A stretch of DNA of 64,000 bases, taken from the NCBI RefSeq assembly GCF_000149955.1, contig NC_030990.1, positions 434,001-498,000 of the forward strand, written 5' to 3'. The position numbers and the translations under genes were made by a program. Source of the stretch: Fusarium oxysporum f. sp. lycopersici 4287. Taxonomy: Eukaryota; Ascomycota; Sordariomycetes; Hypocreales; Nectriaceae. Under the pieces are notes generated by a model. The model had not been told where the DNA came from. It worked only from the letters and a program-made list of their open reading frames with translations, and searched no databases. This document shows positions 30,697 to 42,212 of the stretch, piece by piece (the stretch's first letter is position 1; the number at the start of each line of letters is the position of its first letter).

Positions 30697-33276
30697 ATGA
30701 GCAGTACCAAAGAACCCAAGGGCGAAGCCAACTCACCCTTCTTGATTCCAGGACTCAAGTTCTTCACGGACCCCGAGTCGAACAATCGTCCTGGAAACCT
30801 GTTTTCGGAGAAACTTCACTCTGACTACCATAACAATCCAGAGACTGGATATCACATTCCTTTCGCGCCTATTGGGGACCCTGGAAACAGGAGACTCAAA
30901 GTCATCACAATCGGGGCCGGTCTGGCTGGTGTTATGCTAGCTTATAACATCGAGAAGCATTGCCCTAATGTGGAACATGTTATATACGAGAAGAACCCAA
31001 CAGTCGGTGGAACTTGGGTACGGCTTTTTTTTCTCTTGTTGAATTCACTGATTAGCTGACAAGAAGTTTCGTAGTACCAAAACCGATATCCCAATGCCGC
31101 GTGCGACTCCCCTACCTGTACATATCAGTTCAACTTTGCAGTCGACCCCGGTAAGATATCCCCGTATCTTGATGGATGATTCAATAAGCAAGTCATCAGA
31201 GACTGGGGGACACTAACATTTCCACAGAGTGGGAGAAGTATCAGTCAGGATCTGACTACCTACGCGATTATGTGGCTAAAGTTGTCAAGAAGCTCGACCT
31301 TGAGAAGTACATGACTTTCAACTCGAGAGTGATCGAAGCCCGTTTCGACGATAACAAAGGCACATGGTATGTCAAGATTGAGCAGACGGCGAGCGACGGA
31401 AGCAAGAAGACCTTCACCGACGACTGCGACCTCCTCCTAGGCGCAGTGGGTATCCTGGATCGCTGGGAGTACCCAAAGATCCCTGGCCTCGAGTCGTTCA
31501 AGGGCCGAGTGATTCACTCGGCCGATAGGACAAAGTAAGACCCCCAATCCTTCCCTTCTTCAGGAAAATGTCTTACTAAGACTTCGATTACTTCACAGGT
31601 GGGAACAGTACACCAAAGATATGTGGGTAAGTGATGAAATCGCTGTTATCGGGTCAGGAGCAAGCGCGTACCAGGTTGTACCGGGCATGCAGCCTCACGC
31701 CAAGAAAGTACACAGCTTTCTCCGCACACCGGCGTGGTTTTTTGCCCCGTCCACTGCTTTTGGTGGAGACCCTAGACCACAGGATTATACATGTCAGTAC
31801 CATATGATATCAAACCCCATTGCTGGACTTACGAAGCTGACCGTTGGCTTTTGGAGCCAGATACCGAAGAGGAGAAGGCCCTCTTCAGAAAGGACCATGG
31901 CGCTATGCTCAAGCACGCAAAGGCCAACGAGAGTGTTTTGATGATGGTTTGTTGTCTTCTGCCTTGTGCTTGCGAATGTTGACTGATACAGTGCAGATGC
32001 AGCATATGATGGTGAAGCACGACCCTGCGTATTATCAGGCCCGAAAGGTACGTCACAGTTCGTGATCTACTAAAGCCATCATCTGATCATTTTTTCCCAT
32101 TTAAGCATTTGACGGAGCGAACTCGTGAGTGGATCAAAGATGACGAGCTGTTTGAGAAGATCATTCCTTCTTGGAGTCCAGGCTGCCGCCGAATCACTCC
32201 TGGCGACCCATTCATGGTAGCGTGAGTACACCCCATCAACAACATACTGTGAAATACATCTTATAGAAATTCCCTAGTATCCAAGAGCCCAATGTTGATG
32301 TTCATTTCACGGGCATCTCACGAGTTGACGAAAATGGAGTCTTTGGTGATGATGGCACCTACACCGCGTGCAACACCATCGTATGTGCGACTGGTTTTGG
32401 TACGTGACGATTTCTAATTGGCGGCATGGTCTCTAAGTCTTTAAAAACAGATGTGTCCTACCGACCTCCTTTCCCCTTGATCGGGTTGGACAACTACGAC
32501 CTTCGCAAAGAGTGGCATACTGTCCCAGCGGGCTATATGGGTGTAGGTGTTCTGGAGATCCAATCTGGAGACGGTTAGCTGACTATCTTAGCTGATGGCG
32601 CCCAAGATACCTAATTACATGAGTAAGCCTACGGTGGAAACTAAGACCAAGTGCTGTTTCTAACCTGCGCGCCAGTGTATCTCGGTCCGAACTGCCCAGT
32701 AGAGAATGGAAGCATTACCGGTTTGTAGAATTACCCTCACTAGACGACATGCACTCACACCGTCACAGGTCTCTTGGAAGCAATCGTCAGCTACACCGTC
32801 AAGGTAATCAAGAAGATGCAGCGAGACAACATTAAGTATTTTGTCCCTCGCCAGGACGTTACCGATGAGTTCAACGACCACGCTCAATCCTGGTTCAAAG
32901 GCACCGTATGGGAGGAGAACTGCAACGCCTGGTGTAGGTTACACAGTACGCACAAGACAATAGAGGCTGACCCTTGAGTAGATAAGAACAGAAAAACGGG
33001 ACGCGTAGATGCTATTTGGCCAGGAAGTGCTCTCCACTTCCGAGACGCTATCGAAGATCCTCGCTGGGAGGACATGGAGATCAAGTATCATTCGGTAATA
33101 ACTTGGACCCGGTACAATTTCTTGATGGCTCTTACTAATTTCTGTTGTTTTATAAGCGGAATCGATTCCAGTATCTTGGATATGGGTTCGCCCCGGCCGA
33201 CCTGAGCACTTCTCCTGATGCGGATCGAAGCCCATACCTCAAGCTGGAGAATCTCGATCCTCGTTTCTATGAATAG
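30697..33276 (+). CDS. Flavin-dependent (Baeyer-Villiger-type) monooxygenase
   Basis: Fourteen exons sum to 621 codons (620 aa): 30697-31017, 31075-31150, 31228-31534, 31599-31792, 31837-31946, 31997-32047, 32106-32221, 32278-32399, 32451-32542, 32592-32622, 32676-32720, 32769-32933, 32982-33094, 33157-33276. The FAD Rossmann motif is GAGLAG (73-78). The family fingerprint region reads [15 protein letters not shown] second dinucleotide-binding motif, IGSGASA, follows. [13 protein letters not shown] and [15 protein letters not shown] are typical of fungal members. The reaction is insertion of one oxygen into a ketone (or a related oxygenation) using NADPH and O2; substrate unknown. Exons 10 (31 nt) and 11 (45 nt) are tiny and are the least certain. 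Confidence 0.88.
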
Positions 33277-33726
33277 GCATCGAGCGGAGGTTGAAAACCT
33301 TGGATGAGAGGCCATGGGGCCTGTAAACGGCGTAGTTCTCTATAGTTGAGGTAGCCAAATTGAAGTCATTATAAGACAGTGATAAAATAGTACCAAGGAT
33401 ATATGAACGTGTAGCCAGCTTCGTGAGCGCTGGTCAACTGATATCAATTGCTATACCGGTGCATAGCATTTAAGCCCAACGTCCGTGTCTTCGTGTATAC
33501 TAACCGAAGATGAGTACAGTATGCCGGAAGTTCCGCGATCAACACATTTAACCTAGGTACAATGTGGGGGGAAGTTTCGGCACTAACTAATATGACTAGC
33601 CCCCTCCCTCCCCAGATTTCCCCATTCTTCCCCGTACGCCGACTCTCCTCTTTTTCACTCCCATCGATCAGGTCGCAAGATTTTAATCTTTCATTCTAAA
33701 CAAGCCACCGTCTCCTTACAAACACA
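33277..33726. other. Intergenic, nothing recognised
   Basis: 3' flank of the monooxygenase and upstream region of the bZIP gene, with a C-rich stretch (about 33600-33620) and a ctcctctttttcac pyrimidine run. No coding frame. Confidence 0.4.
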
Positions 33727-35017
33727 ATGATAAACAGAACCTTGATAAATGACCGCAAGTCCAGAAAGCGAGAGCTGGATCGTAAATCGCAGCGATTAGC
33801 TCGTCAGCGAACAAGAAGTCGTATGGCACATCTCGAAACATTGGTGGCCAATTTCCAAGAGTCAGACTCGGATGTTCGCTTCTCCTCTCTGAATGAACGA
33901 CTCTCCGAGTTAACCAGTGAGCGAGATAGACTCAGGGGGCTTTTGGAGTCTCTTAACTTTACCATCCGCAGTCACCTTGACGAGACCCCTGCAACAAGGC
34001 CCGTTCCATCCTCTGCGGTCTGCAAAGATGGTTCAGCACAGCCTCAGCAGAGGGGGCCAGATATTCCAGACTCTCGAGGAGCAGAGCTTTTTCCATTAAG
34101 TTCTTCTGGGATTGAGAATGTCGACAGTGCTGCATCAATGAACAGTAACGATGGGGCTCAGGCCTGGCATGACCCAGAGTCCCTGGAGCTAGATCCTTTT
34201 CTGTTTCAGCTACCTCCTCTGTCCCAGGACTTCCTCAACACCACTCTTCCACAGACTGCACTACCAGGATGTGAATGTATGCTCGGGGCATCGTACGACA
34301 CCGGCACGACGCTCAGCATCTGGCGCCAACTCAATGATCTCTACCAGCCATTGGCCCATATAGACCTCGCAGCGGAGGACCGGGAGAGCGAAGATTCCAT
34401 TATTCGCGCCGTGCTATACGGGTGGAATAGTGTTGGTGCAGCGGGACGAGCGCTAACCACCTGCCGTATGCTTCGCAGCGTAGACGAGCTTCCCTGGGTG
34501 AAGTCCAACCCCACCGACCGACTGGCTATCCTGAGCTTGATGCGCCTCATGCTGGTAAGCCAGAACAGCACAAGAAAAGCCGAGCTACCACGTTGGCTCC
34601 AAGCCAGGTAAGTGCCCTACCCCCCCCGTCTGTGAGTTTCACGTCGAACACTAACTTTGCCCCAAGGCCATCTCAGAACCTTCCCCATGCAATCGCCATC
34701 GACTTTGTCTTCTGGTGAGAGACCACTGCCTTGTTTTCGCTATAGCTAATAGAAAACCCAGGCCTGGTGTACGAGAGCGGTTGGTCTTCTCGGAGCATGA
34801 ATACTGCAGAGACTCTTTTTGGCGCAGTGCATTTTCGAGTACGAGGCTCATGTGGCCGCTTGGACTGTCTGATGCCTATGTCCAGAACTCGATGACTGGT
34901 AATTTGCACTTTTCGCCTTACTTTCGCACGTTTATACGGGATCTGGGGAACTGGACTGTCTCACCGGAGTTTTTACAACAATATCCAGAGCTACATAATG
35001 ATATTAAAGGATATTGA
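33727..35017 (+). CDS. bZIP-like transcription factor with DUF3425 domain
   Basis: Exons 33727-34607, 34667-34714 and 34762-35017 give 394 aa. The basic region (about residues 8-35: RKSRKRELDRKSQRLARQR) is followed by a leucine-heptad-like stretch. A disordered linker comes next, then the C-terminal domain with GASYDTGTTLSIWRQLNDLY, RAVLYGWNSVGA, LPRWLQARPSQNLPH and DFVFWPGVRERLV, characteristic of DUF3425 regulators. Its position directly after the monooxygenase/esterase pair makes those genes its best candidate targets. That link is inferred from position. Confidence 0.88.
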
Positions 35018-35338
35018 GCCTGTGAGAAAAGGTATAAGGATATTAAGTAGAATATGGAGTAAGCTTCAGCTCTTCATTAAAGCAAAGCTGAAAGTCATCT
35101 ATAAAGACCATGAATATACCTAGTGAGTAGAACCTGACAGAGATCCAGGTATGACTTTAGCTACTATTTGGGGAAGAATGTCCAGTTAGGCCACTTAGTA
35201 CTATTAAATATAAATAAGCGAAAGCTCGGTATTGTCGATCTAAGTTGATGTACTATCTAGACCAACGCTACGACGGGAGAATATTACGTTCAGCCCATCC
35301 GCTATCCGCTTCCTCATGAGTGTGATTTCTTTGGCTGG
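35018..35338. other. Intergenic between convergent regulators
   Basis: 321 bp between the stop of the bZIP gene and the stop of the Zn2Cys6 gene. AT-rich; nothing recognised. Confidence 0.4.
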
Positions 35339-36999
35339 TCAGAAGCTCTGCGGTTGATTGAACAGGTCAAAGTCGGTGTATCGACCTTCCTGCAATAACT
35401 CATTCGTCCTCGTTGCGAAATCTTCTGACTCAATATCCAGTGTTTGCGGTATGATGGGCAATGTCCTCTTCAGCAGCCCAAGAGAATGTTCCTGCAAGAA
35501 CCTTACCATCCATCCATCCAACTTGTGACTTTCCGTTGACAACAGGCATGTCTTCTGGAAAGTCATCAATCTGTTTATCTAGCACATGTCAGCGGTATAT
35601 ATGGAACGGCAGAACTTGGGTCTCACCATTGCTTCTGTTGCTGGCCAGTACTGTCGAAGTTCAATCAACGCTTCGAAATTCGTGTTTAATTCTTGTCGCG
35701 CTTTTGGGATATCCTCCGGCTCGCCTAACAAAAGCGTGTGTAGAAGAACAGCAGACGCTACGGTAGTCATGTGTCCAACAGTCGGATAGTTCTGCTGACA
35801 TCCACTCATCTGTCGGGAGATGTGTAATAAACTGCTGAAAGACGAAGCGTGGGATTTACACAGCGCTACATGATCTTCTTGTCCCATGTATGATTGCTCT
35901 TTGGTCTCAAGAGAGTTGAAGTACACCAGTGCGGACAGGTGGTGGAATACTAGATGAAGAGCGATGAAATGTCCTCCTAGATCGTTCTGCTGGTGGCTGT
36001 AGATATTTTGTATCGTCATCTGCATATTCTCTGGCAGGTCGGTCCTCCATGATTCGAGCTTCTGGCCGATGAGTTTGATGGCATCACATTTGACCTTCGG
36101 TACCATGTCTCCCTTGGCCATAGCGCGATTCAAGCCTTGAATATGACCAAAGTGCTGGATTAAGGTCACCATATGTGCAAAGACACCAGGAGTTCGACTG
36201 GAATTCTGCAGTAAGGACGAAGGGCTGAGGCGTTTGAAAGACGTTTCGTCGATGGGCAGAGGAGATGAATCAGGGCAGTGAGGGTTATCCAAGTGCCGGG
36301 GTATGCCAAGACCAGAAGAGCACCAACGATCTAGTATGTAAAGCGACCACCAAGTTCTAAGAGCTGTCTCACTCACGATACTTGGGTCATCCGCCGAAAG
36401 GTTAAGTTGAAGAACCTCAGCCATACCTATTGCAATTCCTGTAACGCATTAGCAAGACTCACCACTTATACATCTATGTTCACAACGCAAATGAACTTAC
36501 GAAGGAACAGTGTCTCTGAAGAAGTCTGGCAGTTCCCAGCACTAAGAAGTGATAAAAGAATACACGTCTGCACATTCTCTATGCACACATTCTCCAGATC
36601 TGCTTGCACCAGTCTCTTCGCCTCCTTCGTCAACGGATCCTCCAAGGCGCGGTGCTCAGACTTTGGGGAGAACTTTGAGCCAAGAGCACATATAGAATAG
36701 AACAAGGCATCTCCAATTTCTTTGTCGCGAACTTGTCTTCGAAGTGTTTCTTGGTGAAAGATACTATGGGGCAGGCCGTCAAGATGCGTCAGATAAGACT
36801 CCACAAACTCGATAGCCAACTCAGCGGTCAACTCTGGGAGTGATTCGTGGGTTTCTTTGGAGGCAGATGTAGAATGTGAGCTGATGTGCGAGGAGCAGGC
36901 TAGATTCTTGCGCTGACAGGTGTTGCATGGCGAATCAATGGTCCGCTTTACACACCGCCTCTTGGCCTCTCTACATTGAAGACAAGATGTTGCTTTCAT
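35339..36999 (-). CDS. Zn2Cys6 transcription factor with fungal-specific domain
   Basis: Exons 36501-36999, 35627-36438 and 35339-35578 give 516 aa. The zinc cluster is at residues 6-35: CLQCREAKRRC, then eight residues, CNTCQRKNLAC. The Fungal_trans domain shows ESYLTHLDGLPHSIFHQETL near residue 70 and the characteristic TALRTWWSLYILDRWCSSGL, followed by a helical C-terminal half. It is a nuclear regulator, divergent (471 bp) from the Old Yellow Enzyme gene at 37471, which is now destroyed, so it may have lost its neighbouring target. Confidence 0.9.
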
Positions 37000-37470
37000 C
37001 GCTGAATTGGATTAATAATGCCTCTTCGTGGGATCAAATGGCTGAGACTGGTTGTTGAGCGGATGATGGCGATTGTTAAAGAACCAATCGCCGCTTTGGT
37101 TGCCCGAAAGTCGCCGAGCAGGCTGCGGCCCCACTTGCGGAGTGCTGAAGCTGTGATTTATCAGGGCATATGGGACTCGGAGACGCTTGAAGCTGGGATT
37201 CTGAGCGCTGCTAGGGTTGAAGTATCTTTTGGTCAAGATTGAGAGTGTAGGTACTTGTCATCCAACGTGAGCGACAAGAGTTCATATCGCTGCATGTATG
37301 TTTGCAAGACCACTGCGTTGGCAAAATGAGGCCAGACTAGATATGATCTCAAATATTTAAAGTCTCTGTCTTCTCTCATGAAACTCATACCACACTCTAT
37401 TCAAAGCCAGTCACTTCAATCGCCTCAATTAATCATTGCTCAAATACCATACCACCGTATCCTCTTCGTC
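37000..37470. promoter_or_regulatory. Divergent region, Zn2Cys6 regulator / Old Yellow Enzyme
   Basis: 471 bp between divergent ATGs. Opposite-strand short frames at 37012-37242 overlap each other and lack domain character. No operator was identified. Confidence 0.35.
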
Positions 37471-37655
37471 ATGTCAAACCTCCTCGAACCAATCACCATA
37501 GGCGGCAAGCTCCCTCTGAGAAACCGTATCGTCATGGGTTCAATGACTCGCAACCGCTGCATCGACGATAACAAACCCGGCCCAGCCCAAATCAAGCACT
37601 ACGCTGATAGAGCCAAGTACGGCACTGGTCTCATCGTTACAGAGGGCACTTTCGT
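37471..37655 (+). pseudogene. Old Yellow Enzyme, 5' fragment
   Basis: ATG at 37471 opens MSNLLEPITIGGKLPLRNRI, continuing MGSMTRNRCIDDN and YADRAKYGTGLIVTEGTF. This is the unmistakable N-terminus of NADH:flavin oxidoreductases of the OYE family (FMN barrel, strand 1-2). Similarity stops abruptly after about 61 residues at GTF-V. The matching remainder starts at 47853, about 10.2 kb away, and lacks roughly 30 residues between the two parts. The family reduces activated C=C bonds with NAD(P)H. Confidence 0.85.
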
Positions 37656-38516
37656 AGTTCTAGCAACATGCCTCACATCCTCTTTCGTAACAGTCAACTT
37701 GACAAGAACATGTCCAATCTGCTTTACAGAGTTAAACTATGTCTTTACTCATGTCCTTGGTTTTATTAATAGCCAGTAATTAATTCAAATTATATTACAT
37801 TTATTACAACTCATACAGAATCACCAGGTAAATTTCTCAGACATCCTTACCAGCAAGTCCAACTCTATTATATCATCAGCAATATTAAATTATAAACATA
37901 ATACTGTTCCCAAGACACAGATATTCTTTCCAGTTCTACTGGGAGCAATCTTCATAAGGTCATTCATTTCAATGCCAGTATTAAACTCCAAGTGACAACT
38001 ATTCTATTAGAGTAAATCCTGGTGATTTAATCTTGGTGTTTGCGGTAACATAACAGAGAACAATCAGGTAGATCGTTCATGACACACAATAGCATATGAT
38101 CAACAGACAGACAGCAAGCAGTATACCACTCAGTAAACGTCTTGGGACAAGTAGCTGAATTTACTTTGGCCATAAATTGAAGAGTGGTGATTAATTTTAA
38201 TTGAGACACTCAGATGTGAAAGAAAACTGAGTCACTGTATCTGTCTTAGATAATTCAAGTTGTTGCGCCTCTCTTCCCAGATAGTGCTGGTTATTTCGCC
38301 TCTCTATAATCAAGAGTTTAAGAGAGCAAACCAGAAGAGTGTCAGAACGGCAAGGAGATAGAGATCTTAATAATGGTAAATGTTGTATGGCAATGGGTGT
38401 TCAGAGACTCATTTTAATGTGGGTCTTTAGGGTCACATATGACGACACTTCTGGATGCATGCAGCTGCAACACTGGCTCATCTCCAGAATAAAATATTGC
38501 GATTAATAGTTACATT

Positions 38517-38850
38517 TAATTGAGATATGCATAAGAAGCGGTCTGCGCCATATCTCAGTTAAGTTCTGTACTCTGAGGTTCTACTCACATTCTGAACACT
38601 GTAAATAAAACAAGTCCATCACTCCATTAATTGAGATAGGGGTCAACTGTCGCGTCAGCTCTTTGCCATGTTTCGTACTCCAGTGAATTCTACCCGCAAT
38701 ATGAACATCATACTCGAAGCAATTCCGCCACTCTGATAATTGAGATCCATGTGGGAAGCGGTCGTGTCAGCTCCTCGCGAAGTCTTGTACTCTAGTGAAT
38801 TCTACTTATGACATGAATACCATAAATAAATACAATATTCTGCATCGCTC
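38517..38850. repeat. Imperfect tandem repeat, period about 110 bp, three units
   Basis: The anchor taattgaga recurs at 38517, 38628 and 38737. Each is followed by a gcg/gtcagctc-like segment and gtactc(t/c)(g)agtgaattctac-like sequence. Copies are diverged, consistent with mutation after duplication. Confidence 0.65.
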
Positions 38851-41800
38851 TATCAAATAGGTGAGAATAGGAGTTACTAGATATCTATTGAATAACTTCC
38901 CAAGTACTAGAGACATTAAGTCTTGCTGCTATTGATAAACTGTCTCCAATATTGAGTAGTAATTGAGATAGCTTGTTGTTGACTGTCCTTATCTATACTT
39001 AAAGATAAGTGATTCTAAGAACCCTTGCTGTTAATATGCTGTCCTTGATATCAATCTTATCTATATTGTGACTGATGGAAAGTTTCACGGTAAATATAAT
39101 ATGTCTGGGTACTATTAAACCCATAGCTACCTAAGATAAAAAGAATATAATGCAAAAGGTAGATATGATTTCCCTGACATGAGATATATCATATAAACCA
39201 ATAGTAAAGTTTATATACGAACTGTTTCAAAGAGCATCTGAGTTGTGGGCGAGTAATGTATTACTTGCAGTTGAGACTTGTGACTGAGAGTTGATATTAC
39301 CGCAGAGAACTTTGAGTTCAGAATCATATAAGCTCCAAACTCCGCCAAGCCAGAGGACAGAGATGAGGTAGCTTATCAAAAGCTATCCTAGACGTGGACG
39401 CTTGCTGGGGTGAGGATCAGGCCTTGCGTACCAAGCCGGAAGACAGAGAGGAAGTAGCTTGACTGTTAACTATACAATCTTAGTCGCAGAGTCAAGCCGC
39501 CTAGTACAATCATGTCTGGGCTGATGACAGGAGATGAGGGCTGAAATGATAATATTTATACTAAGGTTATAATTGAGCTGAGACTGGAGTTAGAGTGAGT
39601 TGTAGTTGACCCTAGAGTGGTGGGGCAAAAGGTGGGATATTTGATCTGGATACTTTCAAAATGGTAGGTTCAGGGAATATAAGAATTAATAATATTCAGT
39701 ATGGTAATCACATTTATTAAAGCTTAGCATCTTGCACTAAGCTTTATGCCATAACTATAAGCTGGTATCCACAGGTCCTAACTGATATAGAATATCATAA
39801 ACAAATATCTGGATACTGCTTTAATATACCTTCTATCTTTGCCTTAGTTATCAATCTCCTTGAGGCAGACAATCGGTTCTGAACTATAAGCTAATATGTA
39901 TCTCAATTTCTCTCTATTGGCTATCTATTTTCAATTTCGCGTACTATATCCTCTCAAAGACTGTTTATTATAAGCTAAGCAAATAAGCAACGTATTCTCT
40001 CCTTTCTACCTACTCTATTACCCCTTATATTCTCTTATTATTAGCTAGCCTCTATAATATTCCTTAGAAACTCTAGCTACTTATTATTATTATTATTATT
40101 ATTAATATCCTAAACCTTATAGCTTAATCCGGCCTCCTTATTATGCTCTATTTCTAATGCAGTTATTTCTGGTATTATGCTAAATAGCTCTAATATAGCA
40201 GTAGGTATAATCTGCTTCTTAAGTAGGATAGCTTAGTAAAATATAAATTTATAATATAATCTAGTTAGATACTTTAACTAGCTACTATAATTAAGAAAAG
40301 GCTTATTAATGCCCTAAAGTTCCTTTAATATAGTTATAGGTATAAATATATATAAATAGTTTATTTTAAAATACTATTTATATACCTATATATTAATATA
40401 TTTTAGATCTCTTTTGCATAAGATATAATTCTATTAGTATAATATATTATAGTTACAGAAATTATATTATATCTTATTATAAGTATTAGGATTTTTATTT
40501 ACTAAAGTTTTCTAAAAGTTATTACTATAAGCAGGTAGTTTACTATAGATAATTATTATGCCTTTGCCAAATCTTTTTACTATTTATTAAAAGTTTTAAT
40601 CCTAAGATGCTTTAATAGGAGCTTAGAGAAATTTTCTCTAATATAGAAGCTATTAGCACCTTTGCTATAAATAATCTATCTTAAGTATTACTACTTATAT
40701 ACTGCTAAAATCTATAGAGTTTTAAAGACTATTTAGTAGACCTATCTAGGTAATACCTTCTAGAAGTTAGATAATAGTAAGGGCTTTAATCTATCTTAGT
40801 ATAGGATTTATCTTCCTAGAGGTCTAGGTAATTAGTATTATTAGCTATTAGTATAAGGTCTTATTAAACTACTTAATATAAATTCCTAAGGAAGATAGTA
40901 GCTTAAAGTTCTTAAACCTCTTAATACTTAGATAACTAAACCAGGCAGCTAGATATAGGCAGTAATTATCTATAATCTTAAAGACTATATATCTAGACTA
41001 TAGAGAGAAGTGCTAAAAAGATTCTTTAGGAAAGCTAAAAGTAATATAATAGGACTTTCTATCTTAATTATAATACTAGAAATATGCTAAGTATTAGTTG
41101 CTATGCCCTTTATTATTAAACTTATAAGCTATCCTATATATTATATATATATAGACTATAGGATTAAGACTAGATATTTTAAAATAATTAATAGTCTTAA
41201 GAGAGTAATAAAACTATAGTAGATTTATAATATTATAGCTATAGATATTAGTATTAAGGTAATATTACTATCTTATAATATCTTATATCTTTTTTATAAC
41301 TAACTATAAATACTTATATTAGTTATATATAGCTAGGTATTCTGGCTTATAGGCAAAGTTTAAGGAAGAGCTTATAATCTATATATAATAGGTATTAAAT
41401 ATTAAGATTATTATTTATTCTACTATATTTATTATAGCTAGGCTAACTTTATTATTAAGTATCTAGAAATAAAGCAGAAAGGTTTATTAATTATTAGAAT
41501 AGGATTTATATATAATACTATAATAAGAGGAGTATCCTCTTATTAACTTAATAGTCTTCTTATATTCTTAAACCCTTACCTTAACTTAAGTGCTTTAACT
41601 AATATAGAGACTAACTTTATTAGTTATATTTAGGTAGAGATATATATAAAGGTAAATTACTTAGCTAATAATTAATTAAGTAGTAGTATCTAAGAGTCTA
41701 AGAAGATCTTATAAATTAAAATTACTATTTTAAAAGAATTACTTTACTTTAGAAATAAGGCTATTAATAATACTTTTTATATTAAACTTATAATTCGGCT

Positions 41801-42212
41801 TAGAGAAGATATTTAAATATTATTTATTACTAAGTTTAAGACCCTTTAAGGTATTTAGATCTTAGTAAATAATATCCTAGAAAGTTCTAATAAATCTCTT
41901 AAGCTTTATTATTCTAGGCTATAGGTAATATTTATTACTAGATATAATAATAGGTAGAAATAAATTATTTTACTTCTCTAATAAGGGATAGAAATTCTTC
42001 CTAATATTTAAGTAACTTAGAGGTAATATAACTAGTATTACCATTAGTTAGAGAGAAAAGATTATTACCTAGAATAACTTAGAAATATATTATATAAGTA
42101 AACCCTATTTTGGATAAAGAAAGTTAATCCTTATCCTCTAGTAGGGCTTTTAGTATATAAGAACCCTTTTTTATTCTTATAGAGATATAATTTTCCCTAT
42201 TACTTTAGTATA

